Source of the DNA: Pseudoips prasinana
Lineage: Eukaryota > Arthropoda > Insecta > Lepidoptera > Nolidae
DNA length: 64,000 bases
Assembly: GCA_951640165.1 (NCBI GenBank)
Contig: OX621237.1
Span: forward strand, 7,316,001 to 7,380,000
Direction of reading: 5' to 3'
Shown here: positions 43,232 to 55,039 of the stretch, piece after piece
Numbering within the stretch: position 1 is the stretch's first letter
Layout of the letters: each line of letters opens with the position of its first letter
Translations under genes and position numbers: made by a program
The notes under the pieces: generated by a model
Seen by the model: only the letters and a program-made list of their open reading frames with translations
Told to the model about the DNA's origin: nothing
Databases searched by the model: none

Positions 43232-46203
43232 TAGACACAACCAAACTGCGGCCCCCAGTCCCCGGCAGCCCTGCTATTCCCAGCCGTGGTAACAGCCGTG
43301 GTTACGGCAGGGCAGGGGGTGCTAAGAATCCCCGGCAGATTCCGCGTTACCAACACCGACGACCTCTGGCCCTGGCAACATATAACACACGTACACTGCG
43401 GTCCGACGAGAAGATAACCGAACTGGAGGAAGAATTGAGCAGGTTACATTGGGATATTGTAGGATTATCTGAAGTCCGAAGAGAGGGGGAGGACTCGATA
43501 ATACTGAAATCCGGAAACCTGCTCTATTACCGGGAGGGTGACCAAATATCCCAAGGTGGCGTCGGGTTCATAGTCCACAAGTCCCTTGTGAACAACCTAG
43601 TGAAAATCGAGAGTGTGTCGACGAGGGTTGCGTACCTTATACTCAGAATCACCAAGCGGTATTCGCTGAAGGTTATACAGGTATACGCACCCACTTCGAC
43701 ACACTCCGACGATGAAGTCGAGGTTATGTATGAGGACATATCCAGAGCCATACATACCTCTAACTCATATTTCACTGTGGTCATGGGGGACTTTAACGCG
43801 AAACTGGGCAAACGATTCGGTAATGAGCTGAGAGTGGGGCAATTTGGAACTGGTGACCGGAACCCCCGGGGCCAAATGTTGGCCGACTTCATGGAGAAGG
43901 AGGGACTCTTTATGATGAATTCCTTCTTCAGGAAGCCGGATCACCGCAAATGGACCTGGGTGAGCCCGGATGGTAAAACTAAAAATGAGATAGACTTTAT
44001 CTTGTCGACGAGACGACAGATGTTCAATGATGTCTCCGTGATCAATGCGGTTAAAACCGGGAGCGATCACAGACTGGTCAGAGGCTCATTGAACCTTAAT
44101 GTCAAACTCCAGAGGTCCCGACTGATAAAGTCTACGCTCCGACCTTTACCTATCCACGTCCAAAACCCCAAACCATTTCAGCTCGAACTGCAAAACCGTT
44201 TCGAATGCCTAGCAGACTGCGAGGAAGTGGACTCATACTATGACAGGCTCGTAGAAGCTGTCCATACGGCTGGGTCTAAGGTCTTCAAGGCCCGTCGTAC
44301 AAACAGAACTAAAAAGATCTCTGACTTTACCCTGCAACTTATGGAAGATAGACGGAAAATGGTTCTGACATCCTCAGATGATGCTACCAGATATCGGCAG
44401 CTCAACAGACAGATCTCAAAGTCTTTGACTCGTGACATGCGGCAATTTAATACAATTAGTATTAAAGAGGCCATTGAGCGGAACAAAGGCTCCAAAGTGT
44501 TCGCAAGAGCTCTGTCTGTTAGACAGAGCCAACTGACGAAGCTGAAGACTGAGGATGGTAGAATCGTCACGTCTAAACCTGAGCTGCTGGGAGAGATCGA
44601 GAAGTTCTACGGACAGCTATATACGACAACACAGCCACCTGTCAAAAGTCATGCCTCAGATCTCAGAGCACGACTAACCCGACATTACACCGAAGACATC
44701 CCGGACGTCAGCCTGTACGAGATTAGAATGGCTCTCAAACAACTCAAGAACAACAAGGCGCCTGGTGATGATCGAGTTACAGCAGAGCTTCTGAAGGCGG
44801 GTGGTACACCAATCCTACGGGCCCTTCAGAAGTTATTTAACTCCGTCATACTAGATGGTCAAACGCCACAAGCATGGCACAGAAGTGTGGTGGTGCTCTT
44901 CTTCAAAAAGGGCGACAAAACCCTATTGAAGAATTATAGACCCATCACACTGCTGAGCCATGTTTACAAGTTGTTCTCGAGGGTCGTTATGAACCGTCTC
45001 GCGCGCAGGTTTGACGACTTCCAGCCTCCCGAACAAGCCGGTTTCCGAAAAGGCTTTAGCACCATAGACCACATACATACGCTGCGGCAAGTTATACAGA
45101 AGACCGAAGAGTATAACAAGCCACTGTGCTTAGCGTTTGTGGACTACGAGAAAGCCTTTGATTCTATCGAAACATGGGCCGTGCTGAGGTCTCTCATAAG
45201 GTGCCAAATTGACTACCGGTATATCGAGGTGATAAAGTGTTTGTATGAAAACGCCACTATGTCAGTGCGACTCCAGGACCAGATCTCGAAACCTATCCAC
45301 TTGCAGCGAGGCGTGCGACAGGGAGATGTTATATCTCCGAAACTGTTCACCGCTGCATTGGAAGACGTCTTCAAGCTTCTGGACTGGAAAGGCTTTGGCA
45401 TCAATGTCAATGGCGAGTACATCACTCACCTTCGATTTGCCGATGATATTGTAGTCATGGCTGAGACCATGGAAGACCTTGGTACAATGCTCGATTAACT
45501 CAGCAGAGTCTCTCAACAAGTGGGTCTGAAAATGAACATGGATAAGACGAAAATCATGTCAAACGTCCATGTTGCACCCACTCAATTGAAAGTTGGTGAC
45601 TCTGCACTCGAAGTTGTAGAGAACTATATTTACCTAGGACAGACCATCCAACTAGGTAGGTCCAACTTTGAGAAGGAGGTCAATCGTAGAATCCAACTCG
45701 GATGGGCAGCGTTCGGGAAGCTACGTAACATCTTCTAGTCCAAAATACCGCAGTGTCTCAAGTCGAAAGTCTTCGACCAGTGTGTGTTGCCAGTGATGAC
45801 ATACGGAACAGAGACGTGGTCGCTCACTATGGGCCTTATAAGAAGGCTCAAGGTCACCCAAAGAGCAATGGAGCGGGCTATGCTCGGAGTTTCCCTGCGG
45901 GATCGCATCAGAAATGTCGAAATCCGCAGGCGAACCAAAGTCACCGACATAGCCCGAAGAATTGCCAAGCTGAAGTGGCAGTGGGCAGGGCACATAGCTC
46001 GTAGAGCCGACGGCCGTTGGGGCAGAAAGGTTCTCGAGTGGCGACCACGAACCGGAAGACGCAGCGTGGGCAGGCCCCCTACAAGATGGACCGATGATCT
46101 TGTGCGGGTCGCTGGAAATCGCTGGATGCGGATAGCGCAAGACCGGCAATTGTGGAGATCTTTGGGGGAGGCCTTTGTCCAGCAGTGGACGTCTTTCGGC
46201 TGA
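43228..46203 (+). pseudogene. RTE ORF2: endonuclease-RT with two premature stops
   Basis: Single frame of ~990 codons interrupted at 45496-45498 (TAA) and 45736-45738 (TAG); the copy at 49079-51690 reads through both points. Endonuclease: 'ATYNTRTLRSDEKI', 'GLSEVRREGE', 'VMGDFNAKLG', 'GSDHRLVRGSL'. RT: 'FVDYEKAFDSIETW', 'GVRQGDVISPKLFTAALEDV', 'LRFADDIVVMAETM'. After the stops come 'LKWQWAGHIARRADGRWGRK' and 'GRPPTRWTDDL', typical of the RTE C-terminus. The catalytic residues lie upstream of the first stop, but the lost C-terminus should make it inactive. Confidence 0.9.
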
Positions 46204-46222
46204 TATGATGATGATGATGATG

Positions 46223-46612
46223 ATAGCGGCTAAGACAGTCGCCTCGCTGCTTCGTGTCCCGGGGTTTCAATCCCACACCGGACAACTATAATTTAAAGTT
46301 ATTTTACAGTCACTTTTCTCAATTGCTAATCTAGTCCATCCAACGGTTGTCTGGAAGAAATCGCTCTTATGCGATAAGACCGCTAATTGTACATAAATTG
46401 AAACTATGTCTATATATCTAAATTTTATTCTGTGATGTGCAATAAAGTGTACCTATCTATCTATCTATTTGTGTGGCCGTAAATAGTTGTTCTGAGTCTG
46501 AGAGATCTGTAGAGGATATAATTTGTGTCCGTCTAATTATATGTTTGTGAATTACCCCGCGACACATGGATTAGATTCGCTAGTGCAGGCGTTGTCTTTT
46601 AAAAAAAAATAC
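46223..46612 (+). repeat. S2-type SINE split by a LINE 3' end
   Basis: The head 'agcggctaagacagtcgcct' with B box 'ggtttcaatcccacacc' is followed by non-S2 sequence at about 46315-46475, then the S2 tail resumes: 'aaatagttgttctgagtctg', 'ccccgcgacacatggattag', 'gcaggcgttgtctttt'. The outer 5' part of the SINE is lost or diverged at the RTE junction. Confidence 0.75.
46315..46475 (+). repeat. LINE 3' end with (CTAT)n tail, copy 2, nested in SINE
   Basis: 'gtctggaagaaatcgctct', 'tgcgataagaccgctaattg', 'gtgcaataaagtg' and ctatctatctat match 15170-15345. It lies between the two halves of the S2 SINE. Confidence 0.7.
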
Positions 46613-47189
46613 AAAAAATATATTACATTGTTTTCGCCGATCAGAATCTAACTGCTTTCTTCAAGGTAATTAACATCGAAAAATACATTATAATGAAAAA
46701 AATACATGGGTTTAAATTTTCTAGCGATGAATATATTCATGTGTCTTAATTAAGAAATGAGAGAAACTATGCGAATGATTTTTCAGACATTTTAAAAATT
46801 AATTGTATAAATTTGTGGATTTGATGGAAGTGTTTTGGTCCCAAAATATTGAAATTTATTTATATTCGGTTATAAAAATACAGTTTCTTGTATTTTATAC
46901 TCAGTAAAATGTTCATGTTGTCATATAAAATTTTCTACTCGTAGTAAAATCCTTGCCTTCTAGCCATTAAGCTGAAATACAAATTCATAATCAAAAGTCA
47001 GTTGCCAGCAAAACGCTAAAGGTCATGTCTGCATAATTTCAGCTGTAAAAAGCCACAAGTTACTAAATAAATTAAATGATGTGGGTTATACGATGTGGTC
47101 ACGTCAAATTTACAGCACAGCAGTCGTATTTGCACATCTTTCTTCATCCATTGAGGCTAACAACTACGTCAGACATTCATCGTGTTATT
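46613..47189. other. No gene seen
   Basis: AT-rich spacer without recognised repeat or coding sequence. Confidence 0.4.
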
Positions 47190-47360
47190 CAGGCGAACCA
47201 CGTCCACTGCTGGACAAAAACCTCCCCAAAAGATTATCACAGTGGAGTTGCTTCCATAATTTGAAGAAATGATGGTCATTGTATACAGAGACTGCTGCCC
47301 GTTCTGCGAGAGATATTCCCTTGCAACAACATTTACGCCCCCCATAGGATGAGATGGGGT
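47190..47360 (-). repeat. Repeat with RTE-like 3' tail, copy 2
   Basis: The left end on the plus strand, 'ccacgtccactgctggacaa' plus 'cctccccaaaagatt', is the RTE 3' terminus reversed. It continues into 'gctgcccgttctgcgagaga' and 'cgccccccataggatgagat', shared with 21755-21930 but not with RTE coding sequence. Possibly a SINE that borrows the RTE tail. Confidence 0.6.
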
Positions 47361-47407
47361 AGCGATATTCTATGACAACAGATATTATATTATATGTCAT
47401 TAACAAC

Positions 47408-47790
47408 GTACATTAATCTCGTTGGTCTAGCGGTAGCGTGTTCAACCGCAGTTAACGAGGTCCTGGGTTCAAATCCTGGGTCGGGCCGAAAGTGATTTTG
47501 GGATTTTTCTGTAAAACGAAGTAATCTTAATATCAACCCAAAGTCTGGGAGTTGGCGGTATTATACCCCCGTGCCTCGGAGAGCACGTAAAGCCGTCGGT
47601 CCTGTACCTGAGCTCTTTCTGGTCGTGTCGCTAGTCGTCCGGTCGGATCATGAGAGTGATGGAAGAGAAAGTGCTCCGGTGTTTGCGCACACATTTGAGC
47701 ACTATAATATGTCCTGCGCAGATGGCTCCTTTAAGACTGGCCGCCGTGGCCGGATCTCGGCTAGGAGGACATTATTATTACATTAATATT
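47408..47790 (+). repeat. tRNA-derived SINE (family S1), full-length copy
   Basis: 'aatctcgttggtctagcggt', B box 'gggttcaaatcctgggtcgg', 'gtgattttgggatttttctg', 'cccaaagtctgggagttgg', 'gtaaagccgtcggtcctgta', 'gtgtttgcgcacacatttga', 'aatatgtcctgcgcagatgg', then 'ggccgtggccggatctcggc' and an ATT tail. The best-preserved S1 copy here. Confidence 0.9.
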
Positions 47791-47874
47791 TTCATTAATG
47801 CTTGCTACTCGGTGACACTTGTGATAATTTTGAATATATAAATAGGTACATTTACTAAGAGTACAGCTTACTAA

Positions 47875-48270
47875 GGGTCAGCGCAGACAGAGGAGAGCGC
47901 AGCGGAGAGGAATTTTATTATTCCTGGCTGAATTTCGGAAACGCCGGCTTATCATTACGGAAACAATTAGCTGCGGAGGTATTTCTGATCCGGTATGTCT
48001 AATCCGTAATAGCTAGTTTATATATATAAACTAGCTATTACGGATCAAGAGTATGTACGTAAATATAAGTGACTTCCTATTCCATCACTCTCATAATCCG
48101 ATGGGGCCGACACGACCAGGGAATCAGGTGCTCATCACACAAAACTTTGTCCTGGGTGCCAATCAAATCCTCGCCCCTGGCTTAGCAGTCAGGGTCAATA
48201 AGTACTACATCAACAGGCCAGTCGCAAAAGCGGTTCCACAAATTGCCACTGTTAGACAAAAAATGTCTTA
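47875..48270. repeat. Repeat block opening with an rRNA-like GC motif; contains 44-bp palindrome
   Basis: 47875-47921 (cagcgcagacagaggagagc...) is repeated directly at 48270-48317. Between them lie 'ggaaacgccggcttatcatt', the exact palindrome at 48002-48045, and 48068-48130, which resembles the S1 SINE body on the minus strand (tccatcactctcat). The 72-codon frame at 48053-48271 crosses these and is unlikely to be a gene. Confidence 0.6.
48002..48045. repeat. Exact 44-bp palindrome
   Basis: atccgtaatagctagtttat followed by its perfect reverse complement around a tatatata centre, with no loop needed. It could extrude a cruciform. No other copy seen. Confidence 0.95.
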
Positions 48271-48271
48271 G

Positions 48272-48490
48272 GGCCAGCGCAGACAGAGGAGAGCGCAGCG
48301 GAGAGGATTTTATTAAGGCACTAGAAAATCAACTTTAGAGCTATAGGAATAAAGTGCATATATGCTTGAACCTGACAAAATGCTCGCGCAGTCTCGCGCA
48401 TTATAATTTTCAAGCATACATGCACTTTATTTTAATAATTTTAAAGTCGATTTTCTAGTGCCTTAATAAAATCCTCTCCGCTGCGCTCCT
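48272..48490. mobile_element. Foldback element with ~80-bp arms
   Basis: 48289-48370 and 48409-48490 are reverse complements with a few mismatches and indels; both include 'gcgcagcggagagga', 'taaggcactagaaaatc' and 'aataaagtgca.'. A 38-nt spacer with 'gctcgcgcagtctcgcgca' separates them. The outer motif of the left arm also begins the repeat at 47875. Non-coding; MITE-like. Confidence 0.8.
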
Positions 48491-48839
48491 CTCTATATCT
48501 AGGCTATTAAAATTAGATTAAATAATACTGATTACGACCTAACTATTAACGTCCGAATAGCCGAGCGTAACCCTTAACCAAGCTTTAAAATACATCTATT
48601 TTATCTATATAGGACACTGACAATCTTGTTAAATGTTGGCCACGTCACAAACATGGCTCGGATGCTGGAAGATAATCGCGCAGATGTCTAGGTCACCGGC
48701 TAGGTTAAGGACACATATATACCAAGATGTAAATATCAATTATCTGCGTGATCTTTTTATTGCCACAGTTACAGCAGTTGTTCCAAGTCGCAACGATAGT
48801 AAAAATATAATAAAGAGATCTCAAAAATGCGAAATCATA

Positions 48840-48945
48840 AATTTAATCGTCCGGCGGGTCTCGAACCCGCACCATCTACCAATCCTGGGTAGGCGCTCTG
48901 CGTTAAGCTACGAACGATACACGCTGGCAGATAAAATTTAGGATT
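48840..48945 (-). repeat. tRNA-like SINE head (not a clean tRNA gene)
   Basis: Minus strand: 7-bp acceptor pairing (tcgttcg with cggacga), a 4-bp D stem, and an excellent T arm with B box 'gcgggttcgagacccgc'. The anticodon arm is abnormal: the 7-nt loop 'caggatt' lacks T33. Similar, more decayed copies at 837-952 and ~1858-1920 indicate a SINE family derived from a tRNA. Confidence 0.6.
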
Positions 48946-49062
48946 CCCTTGCTAACACCCTTCCGGAGGATGTACTTAGGTATTATCTATCGGTTTTGTT
49001 TTCTAGAAACATGGCCGACTGATATGTTCACAGTTGCATGTGAAAGATCATATCATATTGAT

Positions 49063-51692
49063 CATCATCATCATCATATCAGCCGAAAGACGTCCACTGC
49101 TGGACAAAGGCCTCCCTCAAAGATCTCCACAATTGCCGGTCTTGCGCTATCCGCATCCAGCGTTTTCCAGCGACCCGCACAAGATCATCGGTCCATCTTG
49201 TAGGGGGCCTGCCCACGCTGCGTCTTCCGGTTCGTGGTCGCCACTCGAGAACCTTTCTGCCCCAGCGGCCGTCGGCTCTACGAGCTATGTGCCCTGCCCA
49301 CTGCCACTTCAGCTTGGCAATTCTTAGGGCTATGTCGGTGACTTTGGTTCGCCTGCGGATCTCATCATTTCTGATTCGATCTCGCAGGGAAACTCCAAGC
49401 ATAGCCCTTTCCATTGCTCTTTGGGTGACCTTGAGCCGCCTGATAAGGCCCATAGTTAGCGACCACGTCTCTGTTCCGTAAGTCATCACTGGCAACACAC
49501 ACTGGTCGAAGACTTTCGACTTGAGACACTGCGGTATTTGGGACGAGAAGATATTACGTAGCTTCCCGAACGCTGCCCAGCCGAGTTGGATTCTACGATT
49601 GACCTCCTTCTCGAAGTTGGACCTACCTAGTTGGATGGTCTGTCCTAGGTAAATATAGTTCTCTACAACTTCGAGTGCAGAGTCTCCAACCTTAACTAGA
49701 GTGGGTGCAACATGGATGTTTGACATAATTTTCGTCTTATCCATGTTCATTTTCAGACCCACTTGTTGAGAGACTCTGCTGAGGCCATCGAGCATTGTAC
49801 CGAGGTTGTCAAGGGTCTCAGCCATGACTACTATATCGTCGGCAAATCGAAGGTGGGTGATGTACTCGCCATTGACATTGATGCCAAAGCCTTTCCAGTC
49901 CAGAAGCTTGAAGACGTCTTCCAATGCAGCGGTGAACAGTTTCGGAGATATAACATCTCCCTGTCTCACACCTCGCTGCAAGTGGATAGGTTTCGAGTTC
50001 TGGTCCTGGAGTCGCACTGACATAGTGGCGTTTTCGTACAAACACTTTAACACCTCGATATACCGGTAGTCGATTTGGCACCTTTGGAGAGACCTCAGTA
50101 CGGCCCAAGTTTCGATCGAATCGAAGGCTTTCTCATAGTCCACAAACGCTAAGCATAATGGCTGGTTATACTCTTCGGTCTTCTGTATAACCTGCCGCAG
50201 CGTATGTACGTGGTCTATGGTACTAAAGCCTTTACGGAAACCGGCTTGTTCGGGAGGCTGGAAGTCGTCAAACCTGCGTGCGAGACGATTCGTAATGACC
50301 CTCGAAAACAACTTGTAAACATGGCTCAGCAGTGTGATGGGTCTGTAATTCTTCAAGAGGGTTTTATCGCCCTTTTTGAAGAAGAGCACCCCCACACCCC
50401 TGTGCCATGCTTTTGGCGTTTGACCTTCTAGTATGACGGAGTTAAATAACTTCTGAAGGGCCCGTAGGATTGGTGTACCACCCGCCTTCAGAAGCTCTGC
50501 CGTAATTCCATCATCACCAGGCGCCTTGTTGTTCTTAAGCTGTTCGAGAGCCATTCTAATCTCGCACAGGCTGACGTCCGGGATGTCGTCGGTGAAGTGT
50601 TGGGTTAGTCGTGCTCTGGGATCTGAGGCACAACTATCGACAGGTGACTGGGTTTTCGCATACAGCTGTCCATAGAACCTCTCGATCTCTCCCAGCAACT
50701 CAGGTTTAGACGTGACGATTCTGCCATCCTCAGTCTTCAGCTTCGTCAGTTGGCTCTGTCCAACAGACAGTTCTCTTGCAAACACTTTAGAGCCTTTGTT
50801 CCGTTCAATGGCTTCTTTAATACAATTTGTATTAAATTGGCGCGTGTCGCGTGTCAAAGACTTTGAGATCTGTCTGTTGAGCTGCCGGTATCTGGTAGCA
50901 TCATCAGAGGATGTCAGAACCATTTTCCGTCTTTCGTCCATAAGCTGCAGGGTATAGTCAGAGATCTTTTTGGTTCTGTTTGTACGGTGGGCCTTGAAGA
51001 CCTTAGACCCAGCCGTATGGACAGCTTCTACGAGCCTGTCATGGTATGAGTCCACTTCCTCGCAATCGGCTAGGCATTCGAAACGGTTTTGCAGTTCGAG
51101 CTGAAAGGGTTCAGGGTTTTGGATGTGGATGGGTAAAGGTCGGAGCGTAGACTTTATTAGTCGGGACCTCTGGAGCTTGACATTTAGGTTCAATGAGTCT
51201 CTCACCAGTCTGTGATCGCTCCCGGTTTTAACCGTATTGATCACTGAGACGTCATTGAACACCTGTCTACTCGTCGACAAGATAAAGTCTATCTCGTTTT
51301 TTGTTTTACCATCGGGGCTTACCCAGGTCCATTTGCGGTTTTCCGACTTCTTGAAAAAGGAGTTCATCATAAAGAGTCCCTCCTTCTCCATGAAGTCGGT
51401 CAACATTTGGCCCCGGGGATTCCGGTCTCCAGTTCCAAATTGCCCCACTTTCAGCTCATTCCCGAATCGTTTACCCAGCTTCGCGTTAAAGTCCCCCATG
51501 ACCACAGTGAAATAAGAGTTCGAGGTATGTATGGCTCTAGAAATATCCTCATACATGACCTCAACCTCATCGTCGGAGTGCGTCGAAGTCGGCGCGTAAA
51601 CCTGTATGACCTTCAACGAATACCGCTTGGTAATTCTGAGTATAAGGTACGCAACCCTAGTCGACACACTCTCGATTTTCACTATGTTGTGG
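49063..51692 (-). mobile_element. RTE LINE, 5'-truncated, second large copy
   Basis: Flanked by atattgat at 49055-49062 and 51693-51700, a probable 8-bp target duplication. The 3' tail is a gatgatgat run. The 5' end lies within the endonuclease region. It is closely similar to 43069-46222 and in the opposite direction, making a 2.6-kb inverted pair. Confidence 0.88.
49079..51690 (-). pseudogene. RTE ORF2, N-terminally truncated but otherwise open
   Basis: The element part begins at 'VKIESVSTRVAYL' and stays open to the stop after 'VQQWTSFG', about 870 codons. The frame also runs upstream into unrelated sequence (to 51913), so an apparent 944-aa protein would be a chimera. Lost: the first ~125 residues of ORF2, including 'NTRTLRSDEK' and 'SEVRREG' of the endonuclease. 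Kept: 'MGDFNAKLG', 'GSDHRLVRDSL', 'FVDYEKAFDSIETW', 'GVRQGDVISPKLF', 'LRFADDIVVMAE'. The intact RT half suggests a young insertion, dead on arrival because of truncation. Confidence 0.9.
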
Positions 51693-51700
51693 ATATTGAT

Positions 51701-52819
51701 AATACCTTCCAAATGATTAAATTTGAATTTTATAGATAAACGCTTTGCATTGCGAATAATGCTATAAAATTCTAATTTAATAATAAAGAGATGATGGCCG
51801 CAAGTGAAGTGGCCGAATGGTAGCGAGTGATTAGCAGCTCCGAAAGAAAGGACGGCAAATTCAAAGTTACATATAATAATAAATCGTCCTATCAAGAGAC
51901 TACAACGGCTCATTTTAAGACAACCTTCGAGATTTAAGGTCTACAGGTACGACAGCGAGCTATAAGCCATCACCAAGTCAGTTGACAGACGCAGTTTACT
52001 TTATACACAGCCAAATCAGCAAACGACCCGCCAGATAGGATAATATTTTTATAAATTAAATGAAACGTTCGATACTATAACGGCAAATATTAATAAGAAA
52101 AGAAAAAGGTGAGCTCCTGCAAGATGTCAAAAACATAGTTGTGTTTCATTTTATACAATGGATCAACGTTCCATTTTAGTTTAATTGTGCTATATAACAA
52201 GCATACTTATTTTAAACCTCTATTCTTACTCTATTACTGATTCTTATTCAAACATATAAAAAAGCTCAACGATATATATATAAATCGAGATATAAAAATC
52301 GAGGTAGTTTTTCAGTTGGATTCCTTATTGAGTAAAACGTCTACAGCTTACCCCACGTTTAAGCACTGGCAGTGGAACGATACAAAGTTAAAACTGACAT
52401 AATATAAAAATCTAACACTAAGCGTAGCCCATTGTTTTATTTACGCCTGACACGTGTTTTTATTAGCATAAAGTAAAGAGCATGTAGGAAATTTTGTAAT
52501 AATTCCTTGACACGGGAAATATAAACAAATCGAAAGCCCAATGTCAGTACGCGGTTCAAATCGATAAGATGCATAAATTATTGGATTGAGTCCAAGAGAC
52601 TTCCACCAGCCTATGTCTACGCGGTCGTGACTAATCTTTTTCAGCCACCTAACTTACCTAAGCATATTCAAACTGCTAACCAGGAAATCATGACGTGTGA
52701 CTCGCTGAAAAATTAATTTATATAAACACAATACGAATATTCCCCTATATATTTATTATAACGGTACTAATCTTCCCCATACCGTCTTATGGCTAGTGAT
52801 AATTAAGTAAGGTTATTCG
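51701..52819. other. No gene seen
   Basis: AT-rich. A weakly tRNA-like 'gaagtggccgaatggtagcg' occurs near 51815 but lacks a B box. No coding resemblance. Confidence 0.4.
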
Positions 52820-52940
52820 TCGTTTTTTTAAGACAACACCCGGGAAAATAATCCCTGTGTCGCAGGGTACTTTACAAACATATCCGAGTAATAGACTGAC
52901 ACAAATTACGTCCAGACTCAGATCAACTATTTATGTATTA
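52820..52940 (-). repeat. SINE family S2 tail
   Basis: 'ttaagacaacacccggg', 'aatccctgtgtcgcagggta', 'ctttacaaac', 'acgtccagactcagatcaac' match S2 in reverse. Head missing. Confidence 0.75.
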
Positions 52941-52949
52941 TATATAACT

Positions 52950-52991
<42 letters not shown>

Positions 52992-52992
52992 T
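52937..52992. repeat. (TA)n microsatellite
   Basis: A run of alternating T and A at the end of the S2 fragment, longest uninterrupted part about 30 nt at 52960-52990. Confidence 0.9.
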
Positions 52993-53585
52993 TATATTAT
53001 ATTCTAACACTTGAGAACTATACAGACATAATAGTAAAACAGAGGTGTCTGCCATATATTGGCAATTCACAATTGCTTAATGAAATTTAAATATTTATTG
53101 GAGCTTAGAAAATATATACAGCAAAAAGTATCAACTGTTTTGCTCTGTGTTTGTATTGTGACATTGAAATGAATTTTATAATACTAAAATTACACTATTT
53201 CAGATGTTTCAAAGGAAAAAAATCTAATCACAACCTACGAAGTCAATTGCATTTATTTGCGAACAAAAGTCGTAAATTATGACAATTTGTATATTTTATA
53301 TAGTTAATCTTACAATTGATGCCTAACACATGTATATAAGGTTTTGAAGATTTATGTATGGAGATTTTGTAACCTAAAATCGACGTCTAAATAATAAGAA
53401 TCGGTACTAACTTACACTTATAACTTTGGCTTTAAAATAAGGCTCATCAGTTGTAGACGCCATTCTTATCAATATTTTTATATTGTGTCCCAGACAAAGA
53501 GATCGGCAATCAACGAGATTGTTTGAAGAACTGTTCTAATTCCGATTCCTTATCTACTTTACTTTTATGTAGAGTTACTGCGTAG

Positions 53586-54225
53586 TTGGTCTCGCGTTAG
53601 CGTTAATGATGTCCTGGGTTTAACTCCCGGGTCGGATCAAAAAGTAATTTTGGATTTTTCTTGAAATAAAATTTATTCTATTTATTTAGTACTAGCTGTG
53701 CCCCGCGGTTTTACCCGCGTTAAATTTTATTAATTATTACAGCTCCTCCCCCATAAGTGATAGCGTGATAATATATAGCCTATATGTTGCCCCGACCTCT
53801 TAGCAATATTCATACAAAATTTGAAGTAAATCCATGGAGTACTTTTTGAGTTTAGCCCGGACATACATACAGACAAACAGATAAACAGACACAAATTCTA
53901 ATAACTATATTTTTGGCTTCGATATCGACTGTAGATCGCGCCCAAAATATAAAAAAAAAAATTCAACGCACAGTTTTGACTTTCCTACGATTTTAAATGT
54001 ATAGATTTACACCCTCGTTCCGTAGAAAGCACGTAAAGCCGTCGGTCCTGTGTTTTAAAGAGTTACGATTGTCTCACTAGTCATCCTATCGAATCATGAA
54101 AGATGAATTAGAAAGAGCCCCTGTGTTTGCGCACACACTTGTGCACTATAATATATCCCGGCAGATGGCTATTCTCAATTATGACTGGCCATCGTGGCTG
54201 AAAGTCAACCAAGAGGACATTATAT
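53586..54225 (+). repeat. S1 SINE interrupted by a Helitron
   Basis: The head ('gtcctgggtttaactcccgg') and 'agtaattttggatttttctt' are left of 53692; the body resumes after 54005 with 'accctcgttccgtagaaagc', 'gtaaagccgtcggtcctgt', 'gtgtttgcgcacacacttgt' and 'aatatatcccggcagatggc'. The two parts join in the right order when the insert is removed. Confidence 0.85.
53692..54005 (-). mobile_element. 314-bp non-autonomous Helitron nested in a SINE
   Basis: On the minus strand it starts TCTATACATTTAAAATCG after an A and ends 'cgcggg...ccgcggggcacagctag' before a T: correct TC start, GC hairpin, CTAG end and A/T target with no target duplication. No coding sequence. Confidence 0.85.
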
Positions 54226-55035
54226 ACAAGTTACTACAGCAATAAATATTAGGCCATGTACTGTCTTCATGCAATATTTATTGAGTTTTGGACTGTCATA
54301 CAAAGACGTAAAGTATATTATGGTATGAAGTCTAAACGTTTTCTCCTTTAATGATCATGATAAAACAACATTGTAATCACAGTAACAACCGGTAAGGGAT
54401 CTCTTAATGCTTCACAAAACAAAGCGGCAGCTAATCTAATGCGACGTATACGGAACATTGTACGTAATTCACTCAGCTTAATTTATCTGAGCACATTTGT
54501 AATGAACATCATACGTCTACTTATATGAATTGTGTAGACTGCGGCACGGAAATACAGAGATGGCATAGTGACTGTTACAAAAGCAAATATTCAGTTGTAG
54601 CATTCGATACATATTTATGAATTATTTTGAGTGTTTGATATTCTGAGAAGTAGGTCGCGTGAAAATGTAGATAGCGGTGTGCAAGCCCTTTGTTTTGTCT
54701 TCAAATAGATCTCAGTGATTTTTTTTGGAACACTCGCAATTTTTTTTCGGTCTATTTTTTGTTTATTATTTTCATCAGCCATTTTCAACTTTATTACATT
54801 TTTTATACTCGTTTCAGTACATAGGTGACTTCACCATTCTAGTGCTAAAACTTGCTGATGAATTAAGGACCAATGCGAGCATCGGGCTCCTGTAACAATA
54901 AATGCAATAGTGATCGGCCTCCCACGATTGTATGAAAACAAATTGGAAAAGCGCACTCTTAAAACACGACGTATTTTTATTAATATTTTTGTTTAAATAT
55001 ATATATATATATAACATACACAACGCATACACAAC
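54226..55035. other. No gene seen
   Basis: AT-rich. 'aataaatatt' near 54242 pairs with 'aatatttatt' near 54273 as a minor hairpin. No coding or repeat match. Confidence 0.4.
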
Positions 55036-55039
55036 GTAA

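Larger units (their letters stand above)
43069..46222 (+). mobile_element. RTE LINE, near full length
   Basis: Runs from a leader starting near 43094-43103 to a 'gatatgatgatgatgatgatgat' type tail at 46222. The target sequence atagcggctaa stands at 46223-46233 and, repeated about three times, at 43070-43102. The element is ~3.1 kb with a short ORF1 overlapping a long ORF2. It is the fullest of at least seven RTE pieces in the window and inserted in or beside an S2-type SINE head. Confidence 0.88.

Noticed and set aside
48053..48271. 72-codon open frame
   Set aside because: It runs across a SINE fragment and repeat ends and resembles no protein I know.
48845..48917. Possible functional tRNA gene on the minus strand
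   Set aside because: The T arm and acceptor pair well, but the anticodon loop lacks T33 and decayed relatives occur at 837 and 1858, so it is better explained as a SINE head.
51690..51913. N-terminal extension of the RTE frame (apparent 944-aa protein)
   Set aside because: The first ~75 codons are unrelated flanking sequence outside the target duplication at 51693-51700; the join is fortuitous.
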